Below are positions 63,348 to 64,000 of a stretch of DNA of 64,000 nucleotides, one piece after another. The first letter of the stretch is position 1, and each line of letters starts with the position of its first letter. Under the pieces are notes generated by a model. It was not told where the DNA came from and did no database searches. It saw nothing but the letters and a program-made list of their open reading frames with translations. Both the position numbers and the translations under genes were made by a program. The stretch lies in contig DHMX01000022.1 of the NCBI GenBank assembly GCA_002406015.1, forward strand, positions 62,001 through 126,000, read 5' to 3'. Source of the DNA: Lachnospiraceae bacterium UBA4631 (GTDB lineage: Bacteria; Bacillota; Clostridia; Lachnospirales; Lachnospiraceae).

Positions 63348-63962
63348 ATGGGAAAGTTAGATAATAATAAAAAGAAAAAGAGGGATTCTTTGCTGGAAAC
63401 AGCCTTTCAGCTCTTTATGACAAAGGGGCTTCAGAATACCTCTGTTTCAGATATAGCCGAACAGGCAGGGGTAGCAAAAGGAACCTTTTATCTGTATTTT
63501 AAGGATAAGCATGATATACACAATCATCTGATTTCCCACAAATCCAGTCAATTATTTCAAAATGCGGTAAAGGAATATCAGAAACTTCCGGAGCCGATAA
63601 CATCCTTTGAAGAACGGATGATATTTTTTGTAGATAACATTGTGAACCAATTAACAGAGAATCCAAGGCTGTTAAGCTTTATTGCCAAGAACTTAAGCTG
63701 GGGAATTTTTAAGAATGCCCTGACAACACCGGTTAAGGAAACGGATGTTGATTTTCGGGATGTATATAGAGAAATGTTAGAAGAAGCTCCGGAGGAATAT
63801 GCACAACCGGAGCTTATGCTCTTTATGATTGTGGAACTGGTAAGCTCCACCTGTTATAGCTCCATTCTCTACAGTGAACCGGTGGAAATAAATAAGCTGA
63901 AGCCCTATTTATATGCGTCCATCCGGGGAATTATACATACCTGTGAAAAGAAAGAAAGCTAA
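63348..63962 (+). CDS. TetR/AcrR-family transcriptional regulator
   Basis: The N-terminal helix-turn-helix is clear (NTSVSDIAEQAGVAKGTFYL followed by YFKDKHDI, about residues 30-57). The rest is a helical ligand-binding domain with no close family mark. Length is 204 residues. It lies 11 bases after the cyclase and is probably co-transcribed, so it may control both through the palindrome at 61970. The natural ligand is unknown. Confidence 0.92.
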   Translation: MGKLDNNKKKKRDSLLETAFQLFMTKGLQNTSVSDIAEQAGVAKGTFYLYFKDKHDIHNHLISHKSSQLFQNAVKEYQKLPEPITSFEERMIFFVDNIVNQLTENPRLLSFIAKNLSWGIFKNALTTPVKETDVDFRDVYREMLEEAPEEYAQPELMLFMIVELVSSTCYSSILYSEPVEINKLKPYLYASIRGIIHTCEKKES

Positions 63963-64000
63963 GACACTCGGAGCTTGTATATGTATAATGCTTGCATACA

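Noticed and set aside
63963..64000. TATAAT-like sequence at the window's right edge
   Set aside because: No -35 at suitable distance, and the downstream gene is outside the window.

Overview
The window is most likely chromosomal DNA from a motile anaerobic member of the Clostridia, probably Lachnospiraceae (relatives of Lachnospira, Roseburia or Eubacterium). The reasons are the low-to-middling GC, strong AGGAGG ribosome-binding sites with tight gene packing, CodY, a sodium- or proton-pumping Rnf complex in the order CDGEAB, YlmC/YmxH, and a single long fla/che operon. The species is inferred, not proven.

Layout. 1-3 kb: the 3' end of cysK, then two adjacent COG0523/CobW-type GTPases (one with a long histidine-rich metal-binding insert, the other with a C-terminal YcgQ/DUF1980-like domain). 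3-7 kb: a Nudix hydrolase, a DUF4190-type membrane protein with a repetitive coiled-coil tail, and asnB. 7.1-15.6 kb: a redox and membrane-energy cluster made of a DUF1294-ApbE fusion, a NusG-domain-II protein, a ClC-type anion transporter, a Gx-transporter/Hpre_diP_synt_I protein and rnfCDGEAB. A strong bidirectional terminator separates this from a minus-strand membrane protein. 16.6-17.0 kb: a gene-free stretch packed with related inverted repeats, followed by a large lipoprotein. 18.6-25.2 kb: ylmC, nrdR, a ComM/YifB ATPase, dprA, topA and codY.

25.3-58.9 kb is one almost unbroken plus-strand fla/che operon: flgBC, fliEFGHIJ, a ylxF/motE-like gene, fliK, flgD, a TIGR02530-type gene, flgE, flbD/swrD, motAB, fliLMY, cheY, fliOPQR, flhBAFG, a PilZ protein, cheBAWCD, a small membrane protein, sigma-28, a fapA-like gene, a short unknown gene, a swrB-like gene and a short MltG-like gene. 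It covers the basal body, export apparatus, rod and hook parts, motor, switch, chemotaxis core and the sigma factor for late genes. Flagellin, hook-associated proteins, FlgM, CheR and chemoreceptors are not here. rpsB and tsf follow. The order dprA-topA-codY-fla/che-rpsB-tsf matches the classical Bacillus subtilis order, minus trmFO-codV-clpQ-clpY.

60.9-61.9 kb holds a compact AT-rich three-gene island: a DUF3791-like protein, a DUF3990-like putative ADP-ribosyltransferase and a 75-residue protein. It looks like a toxin-antitoxin or defence module and is the best candidate here for a poorly described system. The window ends with a PAS-PAS-GGDEF diguanylate cyclase preceded by a perfect 18-bp palindrome, and a TetR-type regulator. 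Together with the PilZ protein in the fla/che operon, the cyclase suggests c-di-GMP control of motility.
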